Assembly: GCA_036939755.1 (NCBI GenBank)
Contig: JALLAZ010000618.1
Span: forward strand, 1-15,975
Direction: 5' to 3'
From: Stephanodiscus triporus
Lineage: Eukaryota > Bacillariophyta > Thalassiosirophyceae > Thalassiosirales > Thalassiosiraceae
DNA length: 15,975 nucleotides
Positions within the stretch are counted from its first letter, which is position 1. Every line of letters starts with the position of its first letter. Shown one piece after another: positions 1-8,502 of this stretch. A model generated the notes under the pieces. It was not told the origin of the DNA and did not search any database. It saw nothing but the letters and a program-made list of their open reading frames with translations. Made by a program: the position numbers and the translations under genes.

Positions 1-896
1 GTGGGAAATTATTTTTTTTAATGTGGCGCGGCACTTGCGTGGCAGCGGTAATACCCATGGTTTTTTCTGGTCGGTTTAGCGAAAGGTTAAGTCAGTGATT
101 AAGGATAAAGTTTATCTTTCTCGACAGAATAAGGTTTGGCAAACGTCTCTGTGGCCAAAATTGTGCAGAAAGATGTTTTCAGCAGCGAAAGTTCGTGCCC
201 ACCCAACGATGCGATCGACAGCGGCTACGATACAACCAGTGATTCAATAAATTTTGGAACGATTCCCGATTGGGGAAATCCCCTGACTAAATAATTTCTG
301 CACTCGCCCTGAACGCAGTCTGCGGCATGCATCCCACATAGAGTGTACTCGAGTGTAAGTAGGTATCGAAGTAAAAACTCATCCAACGCGAGTCATGATT
401 GATGGGTTCATTCCCCGAAGGATTTTCTCTAAAACTGTACTTACGTGGGAACTCTATGGCAGTCCCAGAAAAATAAAATTACAGCCACCGCCCCGCCAAA
501 TTAGTCCAGACGTGTTCTTCACACACGAACCACAAGAAAGTTTCAGGCAAGAAGTTCGGTGTGTTTTTCACGTGTCGTCAGACGTCGGACCTCGATCGGA
601 GCTCTGAATGAAGGGAAGAGGCACGGCTGGGCCATCGCCCCCACACTACCCCGACTAAATTCCAATCGGTCATATTCGTCCCAACATTCAAACGAACTCA
701 CATCTCTCAGGAGTCGATTTGATTTTATTCAAGTGCGACACCCGATAGCGTTCCACTGACAAGAGTGAACTGAGTTTCAACCGTCGGCGGCCAAGTGTGA
801 CGCCCAATAGCAATAGCGCTCGCCGTCCCTCGAGGTGGCCTCGCATCTAGAGGTGAATAATAATCCGCCGAAGGGGGGAGGGAGGAAGAATAAAAT
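1..896. other. Non-coding upstream region
   Basis: I see no convincing gene here. The open frames (for example 395-607 and 559-759) are short, overlap each other, lack any domain-like pattern and have unremarkable composition. The stretch is of moderate GC and turns purine-rich just before the first gene (AATAAAAT directly before the ATG at 897). A short upstream ORF begins at the ATG at 607 and ends at 657. The region probably holds the promoter and 5' leader of the 897 gene. I found no tRNA-like A or B boxes and no mobile-element ends. Confidence 0.6.
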
Positions 897-3285
897 ATGA
901 ACGCCGAGTCTCATCAGGGACCTTGGTCGCCCTCCCTGGCGTCGGGGTTATCCGGAGAGCCGACCAGTCAGGAAATAATTCCAGCGCCGGCCGAAATTTC
1001 GCCAGGCGACGGAGCATACAGCCCGCAGAACGACGGCATCAAGCAGGACGACGGCGGCGACGTCGAGGGGTGCGACGACGTCGGATTCGGCCCCCCGCCC
1101 GCCTTCCCGACCTCGAACAAGAATTCTCTCCGCAAGCGGAAGCACACCCTCATCGCGGTGTCCTCCTCGACGGCCGGCCCCTCGCGCTCGCACGACGATA
1201 GCAGCGAGGAGGATTGCGACAAGAGCGGCTCGGGCGGCAGGAGGAAGCAGTCCCAAATGATCCATCGCATCAAGAAGGGCGGAGATGACGCGGACTCGAA
1301 AGGCTGTCCCAAGACGAGCGAGGACGATGACGGGGTCGAGAAGCAGTACTGCGATGCCATGTTACTCGCCTCGTTGTCGGACGTGGAGGCTGTCAGTCCC
1401 ATGAGGCAAGAGGAGGTCGTCGCCGCGGGCGGTCCGGGGGGGGATGATGATCTCCCCGCGAGTCGGAGTTCGGGCCCGACGGCGGTCGAAGTATCGAGTC
1501 CCAAGCGATCCCCCGACGTCGCGCCGTCTTCGGCGCCCACGCCCGTGCGATCGAACGTCAACCCCAATCCCGATCCCGTGCCCGTCAGGCCGTACGCGCT
1601 CATGCCCAAGCCAGGGCCGCCCGTATTTTCGAACAACAAGCGAGTTAAGATGACGGGGTCCGTCCCCGCCGCCGCTCCGTATTCGCCGGACGTGCGCGAT
1701 CCCAAGGCCGTCACGCCCATGAACGAAAGGGGGACGAGGGAGCAGAGGGAGGAGGCGACGTACGCTCATCCTCCGCCGAACCCTTGGCACCATCCGCGGC
1801 ATCAGTACCCCCCGGGATATCATCATCCGGGGTATCCTCCATATCCCTATCCACATCATCATCCCCATCCTGCCCCTCCGTCGCAACACGGACACGGACA
1901 CGGACATCCGACGTACCCCCCTGGATACCCCCACGCGCCGCCGTACCGCGCGACTTATCCTCAGGCCCAGCCGGGGAGCGGCCAAGTCATGGCCGGGGCG
2001 GCGCCCCCGCCGTATCACCACCCGAGGCCGTACTACCCCCCCGGCCACCCCGCCCACGCCCCCCCGTCGAGCTCGGGCAATCAAATTATGGGAGGATCTC
2101 CCGAGATGATCCTGTCGAGGGCCGAGTCTCACGTCGTGCCGAGCGAGGACGGCGAACCCGCATCGGCCGAGGGGGGGTTCTACGGACGTCCGCCCCCTCC
2201 CGTCGGCGGCCAGGGCCCGCCGCCCCCGGGATATCCCGATTCGAGATACGGCCCGCCGCCGCCGCCGCCGCCGGTGGGCGGGTACTACCCCGGTCGTCCC
2301 GCGGAGTCGTTCAACGCGATCAGCGGGGACGACGGCTCCCCGCCCCGTGCGTCGTCGTCGTCGTCGTCGTCGTCGTACGCAGGCGGCGTTGGTCAACCGG
2401 AGGTGTATCCCCCGGCCGTGGATACCCCCCCTCGAGGGGGCGGCGGCCATTACGATCCCTACCAAGACCATCCCTCCCGCGTATCTTCGGCGATGCATCA
2501 TGGGACGCCGTACCCTCCTCCCCACCTTCCGGGGGGGGGGGGGTACCACCGCACCGACTCCCCGCCGATGCCGTCCTACGCCAATCATCATCAACATCAT
2601 TATCATCCCGCCCCCTACGGAGGTCCCCCCCCCCCCCCCCCCCCACCCAGATTCCTCATCGTCATCGTCATTGTCATCGTCTAATATGTTAGATTCGATG
2701 TATCTAATATACCTTTCAATATCTGGAGCAATGCCCCCCGCCCACGATCCGTACGAACCCTACGACTATGCCCCGATCGCCTCGCCCCCGCACCCCGCCG
2801 AGGCGCACTACCAGGTCCCCGCGGCCGTGAGCAACGAGGTCGAGACGCATCGTGGAGGCGGCGACATGGGCCCGACGTTGTCGCCGCGCAGCAAGCACCA
2901 CCAGTTCCGCAAGGGCGGACGTTCCATCCACTCCGAGCCCGTCATCCTCCGGAAGAAGTTCTCGTGGAGGAACTACCCCGAGCTGGAGGAGTACCTCATA
3001 TCCAACCGGGCGGACTACCTCCGCCACTCGGCGTTGAATTACACCGCCGAGCAGAAGCACTTCAACAACAGTCTCACGGAGGGCTTGCTGGAGGTCGCTG
3101 CCAGGATGAATTACGTGTTCGACGAGACGTGCTTCAACTTCGTGGCCGTGAGGGACAGGATCCGATGCTACTACAAGAGCTTCGTGCAGAGCTCGAAGAA
3201 ACGGGGCGTGGTCGTGGGATTCCCGCATTCTCCGCACGACGAGGGAAGTAATCACAATGGCGATGGCCTGATGGGAGAGGCATGA
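897..3285 (+). CDS. Disordered Pro/His/Gly-rich protein with conserved C-terminal domain (frame broken at C20 tract or by an unseen intron)
   Basis: Seen: the ATG frame at 897 reads an acidic, Ser/Asp/Gly-rich N-terminus with a basic RKRK patch, then a long region of Pro, His, Gly and Tyr repeats, poly-Ser and poly-Pro. It stops at 2684. The +1 frame continues from the poly-Pro tract to a stop at 3285 and carries a compact, charged, aromatic-rich block at about 2945-3230 (starts RKKFSWRNYPELEEYL, later VRDRIRCYYKSFVQSSKKRG). I recognise that block from memory as a conserved domain in diatom proteins; its function is unknown to me. Inference: this is one gene. Either the run of 20 C (2625-2644) is one base too long in this sequence, which gives 795 aa, or a 106-nt intron at 2623-2728 (AG|GTCCCC to CTGGAG|CA, with a CTAAT branch-like site at 2704) is removed, which gives 760 aa. 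The donor is unlike the GTAAGT/GTGAGT sites elsewhere. An independent start at the ATG at 2731 is less likely. The disordered region and basic domain would suit a nuclear, nucleic-acid-binding protein, but that is a guess. Confidence 0.7.
1887..1907 (+). repeat. Hexanucleotide repeat (GGACAC type) coding Gly-His
   Basis: About three copies of a 6-base unit (ACACGG/GGACAC) code an alternating Gly-His run in the low-complexity part of the 897 gene. It lies among His-rich and Pro-rich stretches and is probably an expansion of a coding microsatellite. Confidence 0.7.
2254..2273 (+). repeat. (CCG)n microsatellite coding poly-Pro
   Basis: An uninterrupted CCG trinucleotide run codes consecutive prolines in the disordered region of the 897 gene. 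Trinucleotide units keep the frame when the length changes, unlike the nearby G13 and C20 runs. Confidence 0.8.
2351..2376 (+). repeat. (GTC)n microsatellite coding poly-Ser
   Basis: Nearly nine GTC units in a row, read in the gene frame as TCG codons, give a run of serines before a Tyr-Ala-Gly-Gly segment. It is a frame-neutral coding microsatellite, likely to vary in length between alleles. Confidence 0.85.
2531..2543 (+). repeat. G13 homopolymer within coding sequence
   Basis: Thirteen consecutive G code a glycine stretch in the 897 frame. The frame remains protein-like on both sides (Pro-rich before; Tyr-His-Arg, then Pro/His-rich after), so no shift is needed here. The tract is prone to length variation and to sequencing error. 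Confidence 0.85.
2625..2644 (+). repeat. C20 homopolymer at the frame break
   Basis: Twenty consecutive C code poly-Pro. Immediately after it the 897 frame degenerates to Ile-Val repeats and a stop at 2684, whereas the +1 frame gives a Ser-rich linker and then the conserved C-terminal domain. A run of 19 C (or 22 C) would join the two halves without any splicing. Runs of this length are typical sites of consensus errors and of polymerase slippage. Confidence 0.85.
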
Positions 3286-4540
3286 TTTACTGCTTGCATC
3301 ATCGGGAGGGGGGATAAATGAGAGATGTTTCACGCATTTCGTTCTTCATAGTATGAATTCGTTTGATTTCTAACCATGTTACTAGACTTCAGTTGCAATA
3401 ATAGTTCACACACTACTTATACACGATGCCATGTCATATTATATGTAAGCACAAGGAGTACTCCTCTTTGTAATCAAAGCATCCGCCGCACTGTCTTGTT
3501 AAATCTATTTTTTCCAAAAACCAGGAGGATGTTATTTTTTGATGAGAGGGTTGAGCTACTGAAACACTATGGTACTCCCACAGATGGCCTCGGAACCTCT
3601 TGGCTCCCCTTCCAAATATCATACTCCTACTGATAACCTCAGACACTCCCTCAAAGTGTCGCCAGAAATGTACACAGAACTTATGGCGAGGGGATTATCT
3701 GGTTTTAGATTAAACCCAACCATATCATCTCATCTCAGGTAAAAGAGCCTTTGATTTGTTTTTTCTACTACTCTATGTACTCTATTATCTAACAGTATCT
3801 ACATAGGAATAAGGTCACCGCGCGTACCACAGCCGAAAAATGCAATGTTTTATTTATTTTATTTGCTGCCTCCATTATTTCATAAAACGTACTCCCGCAA
3901 CGCCATCCTCCACCAACCCACAACCCCCCCGCGAGGACGCCCAAGCTCGCCACCTCTGCAAATCTCATCCAGACAGTCGTTGTAATCTGTGTAAGTTTCT
4001 CGGGGTGCGGCGGTCGGTGCTTTCTACGGCTGCCTGGGAGGTGGCCTCTCCGTGGCACCCGGCCAGCGGGCCCTCAGAACTCAGGACCCACCCAGCTGGG
4101 GCGGTCAGACCGAACCCAGTTTTTTTTTTGTCCCACATTTGGTTCCCGCTCACTCCAAACAAAAAATTGGCTCTGAGCAATGCTGTCTTTTGTTCCCTTC
4201 ATGGGACCATTCCCTAAGACATGGACGGACGCCTTATCTAACACACTTGTGTAGGTATTCACCTCCATTTAGGGGGTGACAATGCGTTGGAAGATTTTGT
4301 TTTTAAAATGGAGTACGAAGACCAGTTTTGCTCGCCCATCCCCCCTCGCTTTCCCTGTTTGCCCTAAGAACTTACCTCACAATACGATCTCGCATCTTCT
4401 GTGTTGCAGGTCTCCATAAGTAGGGGTAGGCGGAAAGCAAATGTGAGTCTGGCGTTGCTTTCGGTGGATGATTTGCGAGTGATCCTGGTTGTCTAACACA
4501 GTTGTTTGCAGAACCCACACAGGCGCTCGCCAGCCCATAC
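3286..4540. other. Long non-coding stretch upstream of the deacetylase gene
   Basis: No coding region is supported here. Open frames such as 3376-3633 and 3840-4217 show no domain-like pattern and no protein-like composition. The first part probably holds the 3' end of the 897 gene's transcript, and the rest the promoter and leader of the deacetylase gene. Splice-like signals occur: donor GTAAGT at 3991, pyrimidine-rich acceptors ending at 4409 and 4511, and a donor GTGAGT at 4443. I see no repeats or mobile-element ends. Confidence 0.5.
4410..4442 (+). other. Possible 33-nt non-coding leader exon
   Basis: A 33-nt segment lies between a good acceptor (TCTTCTGTGTTGCAG, ending 4409) and a GTGAGT donor at 4443. 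A further acceptor (GTTGTTTGCAG) ends at 4511 and would give a 69-nt intron. In the deacetylase frame this segment contains a TAA, so it would be untranslated and the ATG at 4555 would stay the start. This is inferred from signals only. The upstream partner exon could end at the GTAAGT at 3991. Confidence 0.3.
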
Positions 4541-4555
4541 ATGTCAATAGGTTGA
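4541..4555 (+). promoter_or_regulatory. Tiny upstream ORF overlapping the deacetylase start codon
   Basis: An ATG at 4541 opens a four-codon ORF (Met-Ser-Ile-Gly) whose TGA stop at 4553-4555 shares its last base with the main ATG at 4555 (TGATG). If the leader includes this region, ribosomes would meet this ORF first, and the main protein would depend on leaky scanning or on restart after termination. Such ORFs often lower translation, but there is no direct evidence of an effect here. Confidence 0.4.
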
Positions 4556-7500
4556 TGGGGTCTCGCCCTCCAAATGATGGTGAGGGTGCACCTTCTGACC
4601 AATCAGATGATGCATACTCAAACGCGATAGACATCTCTCCTGAAAAGCGGCATGAATCAGTGTCAGAAAATGGTCACGCTGAACCAGCAAATGGAGTACC
4701 TGCAGCAAACATTGAACCTAATGCTACACATGATTCCTATATGACTGACGAATCAATTGAAGATGATCCGCGCCCTGTCAAGAGGCAGAAACAGGAGAGA
4801 TCGCCGATGGATGTTTCTCCAAGTTCTCCCGTTTCTGGCATAGCACCTACAGTTGACAAGGTTTTTGCATTAGGAAATACACATGCTCGATCAGCTCTTA
4901 CTACCTCTACTGACGATATCGACGATTACAGCAGCATCATTCACCCCTCCGTTGCTGAGATAATCAAACTTGAAATCATACCTGCAGTTGAGCCTCTAGA
5001 GTGCCTATCACTCCGCGACATGGCAGGTAAGTTTGATTCGTGTCCAAAAAAAACACTGTCCTAGTGCACCTCAAAAACTTATTATTTATCATTCAATAGA
5101 GCTCGAATCGGCATTGCAAATCGGCGACACGCACAGTTATGACGACAACGATGGATGGAGACCTGACTGGGGAGGCAATTTGTTGCATTACGACAAGGAT
5201 GTTATCGTCAATAAAGGCTACCTCGTAGCCGACCCTAATGCAAAACCTGTCAGGGTCAAGTTCTGCGACTGGGTGGTATCCAATGCACAGGGTAGCAATG
5301 ATCTACGAGGACTAGAGCTTCTATTCCGCTTCATTTACAACATGAAGGGAACTCCTGCCATGGCAAAGAAGATCTTGGCCTATGCTTTACAAAGGCCTGC
5401 TGAATCAGCTGAGCAACGCCTTGAGTTCATTTTAAATGCTGTCCTAAGGGCGTCCTATGACCCTGCTGTTCTCCACCAAGATGGGTGGACAATAAAAAAG
5501 GCAGAGACACCCGAAGAAGGTGAAGCTTTCCATATCGGCCGTAGAATCATGTGGCAAAGACATGAAGCCGTCGTAATCGCGTTTACTCCTGATGAAACCT
5601 ATGGTGGTCTTTGGAAGGCGGCGTATGTTGAGGATCTTGAGACCTTTGACCTCGAGCCAGGTGAGCTACAAAATGCTGTGAGAAAATGGGAATTGAAGCA
5701 AAGGCAGTCGGGCAAGAAAAGGTCTATTATTTCTGCCCCGTCCTCTGGCAGTACACGATTTGCTGCAACTGCGAACTTTAATGTTGACGGAATCGAGAAT
5801 GGCATCATTCTTGCTGTGCCAACCAGTAAAGCAGCTCAGGGTGTACTTTGGCCTGCACGTGTACAACATTTTATTGAGGGCGGTTTTACATCTTCTGGAG
5901 CCTTGCGCCGGAATTCGTCGAAAAATCAGATTCAGGTCGTCTTCTTGGCTCCCTTCTGGAACGGGCCACAAGCGCCCACGTCAAAAGTTTCCGATGCGAC
6001 AGACCTGTACTCTCTTGGACCACTCTACGACTTTGACACTATAGAAGTTTCCGAATACAACATTCAGCGATATCCTTTTGATGAAATATCAATGGAAAAG
6101 GCCCGGGCCGGCTTCCGATTTCTCGGTCTTCCCAAGTCTGTTTTCGCTCGGTACTTGGATGCTCACCGCCTTGCTGTGGCACTTAAGACGTATTCGATCA
6201 AACACATGTCGAAAGAGCATGCTTCTCGTAGCGACGACCAAGTCATGGCATCTGCTAATCTGACCGAATCCCACATGCTATCTGTGCGAACCCCTATATT
6301 TCCGCAGGTAGCCCTAATGTTACCCTTTGATTTTGTTCTAGCCAAGCTTCCTCATCCGTCGGAAGTCGCGTCTGCAAAGTTGAGTGACGATGAAGGTACT
6401 GATCATGACCCAATTATCGATATTGACGCTATCATTCAGACTATGACGCCACCGGCTTGCTTCGGCGAGAAGAAAAAGGATTCGCCACGAGAGCAACATC
6501 TTGGCGTTGAAACTCCAAAGTACATAATAAACCCGATTCTTTCGCCTAGCTCAGTGTTCACGCCTGCACAAGCGGTGTCACAGAAAGATGAAGATGATCT
6601 TTGGACACTCAACAAATTCGCGAGTGATTTTCTCGTTGGTTTGTTCCAAAGGCAATCTCATAGCGGCGACCTTGTAATTGATACAATTGACGGACTTGAG
6701 TACATGGAGAAGCTCTTAACATCCCTTATTGCAAAGCTGAAACGGCTGTCAGATTTGTTCAGTGGATATTCAACCAGCCAAAAAAAAGCTGCACTTAGAA
6801 ATCTCTTGTGCCATTGTCTCGTGATCAAGGGTCACGGCGAGGATTCTCTTGAATGTGGCACCATCCCGCCAAACGTTTCCAAGCAAGCCATCATTGTTGA
6901 GTGGCGCAAGGCATGTGAGAGAATTTACAAGAGAGCGGTGGGTAAGCTATCATCACAAGGTGTTGGGAATAATGTCACATCAGTGTTGACAGACTCAAGA
7001 TGCAATGGTCACATTACTCACAGCGGAACTTTTGAACGGCCAGTGAGGATTCCTGCAGCAATCAAAGGAGCCAAACGCGCAGGTGCCGGCACTGATCCAA
7101 ACGTTTTGTTGTTGACGCAAGTAGAAGATTCGTTCTTGATTGTTGCAGAAGACGTCGTCATTCCAAAGGCTCACAAGTTAACATACATCAAGCGCCTTAA
7201 GACGAAGATTGCTTCGATAGCTCACAATGAGACAGGAGTACCACTGACCGAGGACAGCGACGGAGATGGAGGCGATGATACAATGGGCTCCCGTGGGTCC
7301 TACACTGCTGCAGTTGTCGGAGTTGCCGCGTCACTCATGGCTGCAGATATGGTTGTCGGAGGACAGTGTGTCAACGCATTCTGTGCAGTTCGCCCCCCTG
7401 GTCATCATGCAGGTCGAGAGCTTCACTCAATGAAGGCAATTAGTAATGGGTTCTGCCTTCTAAATGCAGCTGCGTGCACAGCTTTGTATGCAACAACGCC

Positions 7501-8251
7501 AGTATCTCAAGGTGGTCTAGGCCTCCGTCGTGTCTGTGTCATCGATTTTGATGTCCATCACGGTAATGGCACTCAAGACATTCTTTGCCCTACGTATGAT
7601 CCAAGGTTCTTGTACGTTTCTCTTCATGCGGGAGGGGCTTACATCAATGGATATGATAACGAAAATTCCGACGACGAGATGTTTCGCCGAAAAGTCGGTG
7701 CTACCAGAGGCGCATATGTAGGTGGAAAAAAGCAAGACGGAATATTCCCCGGCCGATGTGGTGACACGTCCCCACATGAAGGTGTTCTCAACATCCCGCT
7801 CGGCCAAAGAGTCACAGCTTCGGCAATGGGGGCTGCTCTTGTAACCCAAGTATCTCCCAAAGTTGAGGCTTTTTCTCCGGACTTGATTATACTTTCTGCT
7901 GGCTTTGATGCGCACGTCAATGATCCGCTAGGGATGGGTGGCTTGTCAGCTGAAGACTTTCGAAGTGTTACTGAAGTCGCCTGTCAAATGGCATCGCGCT
8001 CGTGCAGTGGCAGGATTATGAGTGTTTTGGAAGGCGGGTATGGTGTTCCCTGTTGCCAGTCCAGAGATGACTTGTTCCTGCCTAATAATTCCGATGAGAG
8101 ATTTCTCGATTTAGGCAGTGATCTCCCGCCTGACATGAAGGATGAGATACCTTTCACTTTACGGCAGAAGTTAGATAAGTGTCACGCAGAGGGTTTCTTG
8201 GAATGCATAAAGGAGCACGTGAATGGTTTTATCAATTGTAATAAGCGATGA
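4555..8251 (+). CDS. Class II (Hda1-like) histone deacetylase with N-terminal Tudor/PWWP-like extension
   Basis: Zinc-dependent lysine deacetylase, expected to act on histones in the nucleus. Two exons, 4555-5026 and 5100-8251, join in frame (G+AG gives Glu158) to 1207 aa. The first in-frame ATG is at 4555; the frame is open further upstream only from a TTG. Residues 1-157 are acidic and disordered with a KRQK nuclear-signal-like patch at 76-79. Around 302-355 is a small beta-barrel-like segment (GRRIMWQRHEAVVIAF...), and around 390-480 a PWWP-like one (GVLWPARV, then VVFLAPFW); both assignments are tentative. The deacetylase domain fills roughly 785-1190. It shows RPPGHHA at 922-928 (catalytic His pair 926/927), DFDVHHGNGTQ from 973 (zinc ligands Asp975 and His977), GFDAH with the third ligand Asp1094, and LEGGY with the catalytic-type Tyr1138. 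All key residues are present, so the enzyme should be active. At about 1200 aa it is much longer than a bare deacetylase domain (about 350-400 aa). A short upstream ORF overlaps its start. Confidence 0.93.
5027..5099 (+). other. Intron 1 of the deacetylase gene (73 nt)
   Basis: Donor CAG|GTAAGT at 5027 and acceptor ATTCAATAG| ending at 5099. Reading through the intron hits a stop at 5064. Splicing joins phase 1 to the downstream frame exactly, linking ...LRDMA to ELESALQIGD.... The intron is AT-rich relative to its flanks. Confidence 0.9.
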
Positions 8252-8498
8252 AAGTTTATCTCCCCTCGATGCGTACTTAGCCCTTGCAGCAGCACCCTTC
8301 TACCTTGTCCTTCTTTTTGCGAACCAAACTTGGCCTTGCCGCAGCAGGATGGCTTTCCTCAAGACCTCCCTTAGCGTGCCAAAGGCACATACTTGAGAGT
8401 ACTAGTAGGGTCGTATGTAAATCATACTTACGTCCGAAAATACATAGAGTAGGCAAGAGCGATATAAAAAATATCGCTTTGGTAAAGAAGTTAATGGA
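8252..8498. other. Intergenic region between deacetylase and the 8499 gene
   Basis: A 247-bp gap between same-strand genes, with no credible ORF. It should contain the deacetylase 3' end and the promoter and leader of the next gene. It holds a perfect inverted repeat at 8458-8478 and a smaller one (GTATG, 5-nt gap, CATAC) around 8414-8428. Confidence 0.5.
8458..8478. promoter_or_regulatory. Perfect inverted repeat just upstream of a start codon
   Basis: AGCGATAT, five A, then ATATCGCT: eight-base arms that match perfectly around a five-base loop, ending 20 nt before the ATG at 8499. It could be a leader hairpin, a dimeric protein-binding site, or a chance AT-rich palindrome. Confidence 0.35.
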
Positions 8499-8502
8499 AT
8501 GA
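8494..8502 (+). promoter_or_regulatory. Minimal upstream ORF (Met-Glu-stop) overlapping the start
   Basis: ATG GAA TGA at 8494-8502 overlaps the tandem start codons ATG ATG (8499 and 8502) of the next gene in another frame. If it lies in the mRNA leader, scanning ribosomes meet it first. The deacetylase gene upstream has a similar overlap at its start. Confidence 0.35.

Noticed and set aside
250..295. Imperfect hairpin (GATTCCC ... GGGGAAATC) considered as an RNA element or tRNA part
   Set aside because: Short and imperfect, no A/B box or cloverleaf, no flanking signals.
968..2606. Long minus-strand open frames at 968-1720 and 1362-2606
   Set aside because: They lie opposite the GC-rich low-complexity gene, read as Arg/Gly/Val-rich nonsense, and arise because GC-rich repeats lack stops in all frames.
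1784..2692. Plus-strand frame at 1784-2692
   Set aside because: An overlapping shadow frame of the 897 gene, rich in Pro/Ser/Arg, without any domain and without an argument for its own start.
2731..3285. Separate gene starting at the ATG at 2731
   Set aside because: Possible, but the upstream half would then end without a domain. The poly-Pro and Ser-rich linker continue naturally into this part, so one gene with a frame break is simpler.
3840..4217. 125-aa open frame with Cys- and Pro-rich translation
   Set aside because: No recognisable domain, overlapping open frames on both strands, and splice-like signals within; more likely leader or intergenic sequence.
4489..4554. Deacetylase start at the TTG at 4489
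   Set aside because: A TTG start is not expected in a nuclear gene. The first in-frame ATG is at 4555, and 4489-4511 looks like intron end with a TTGTTTGCAG acceptor.
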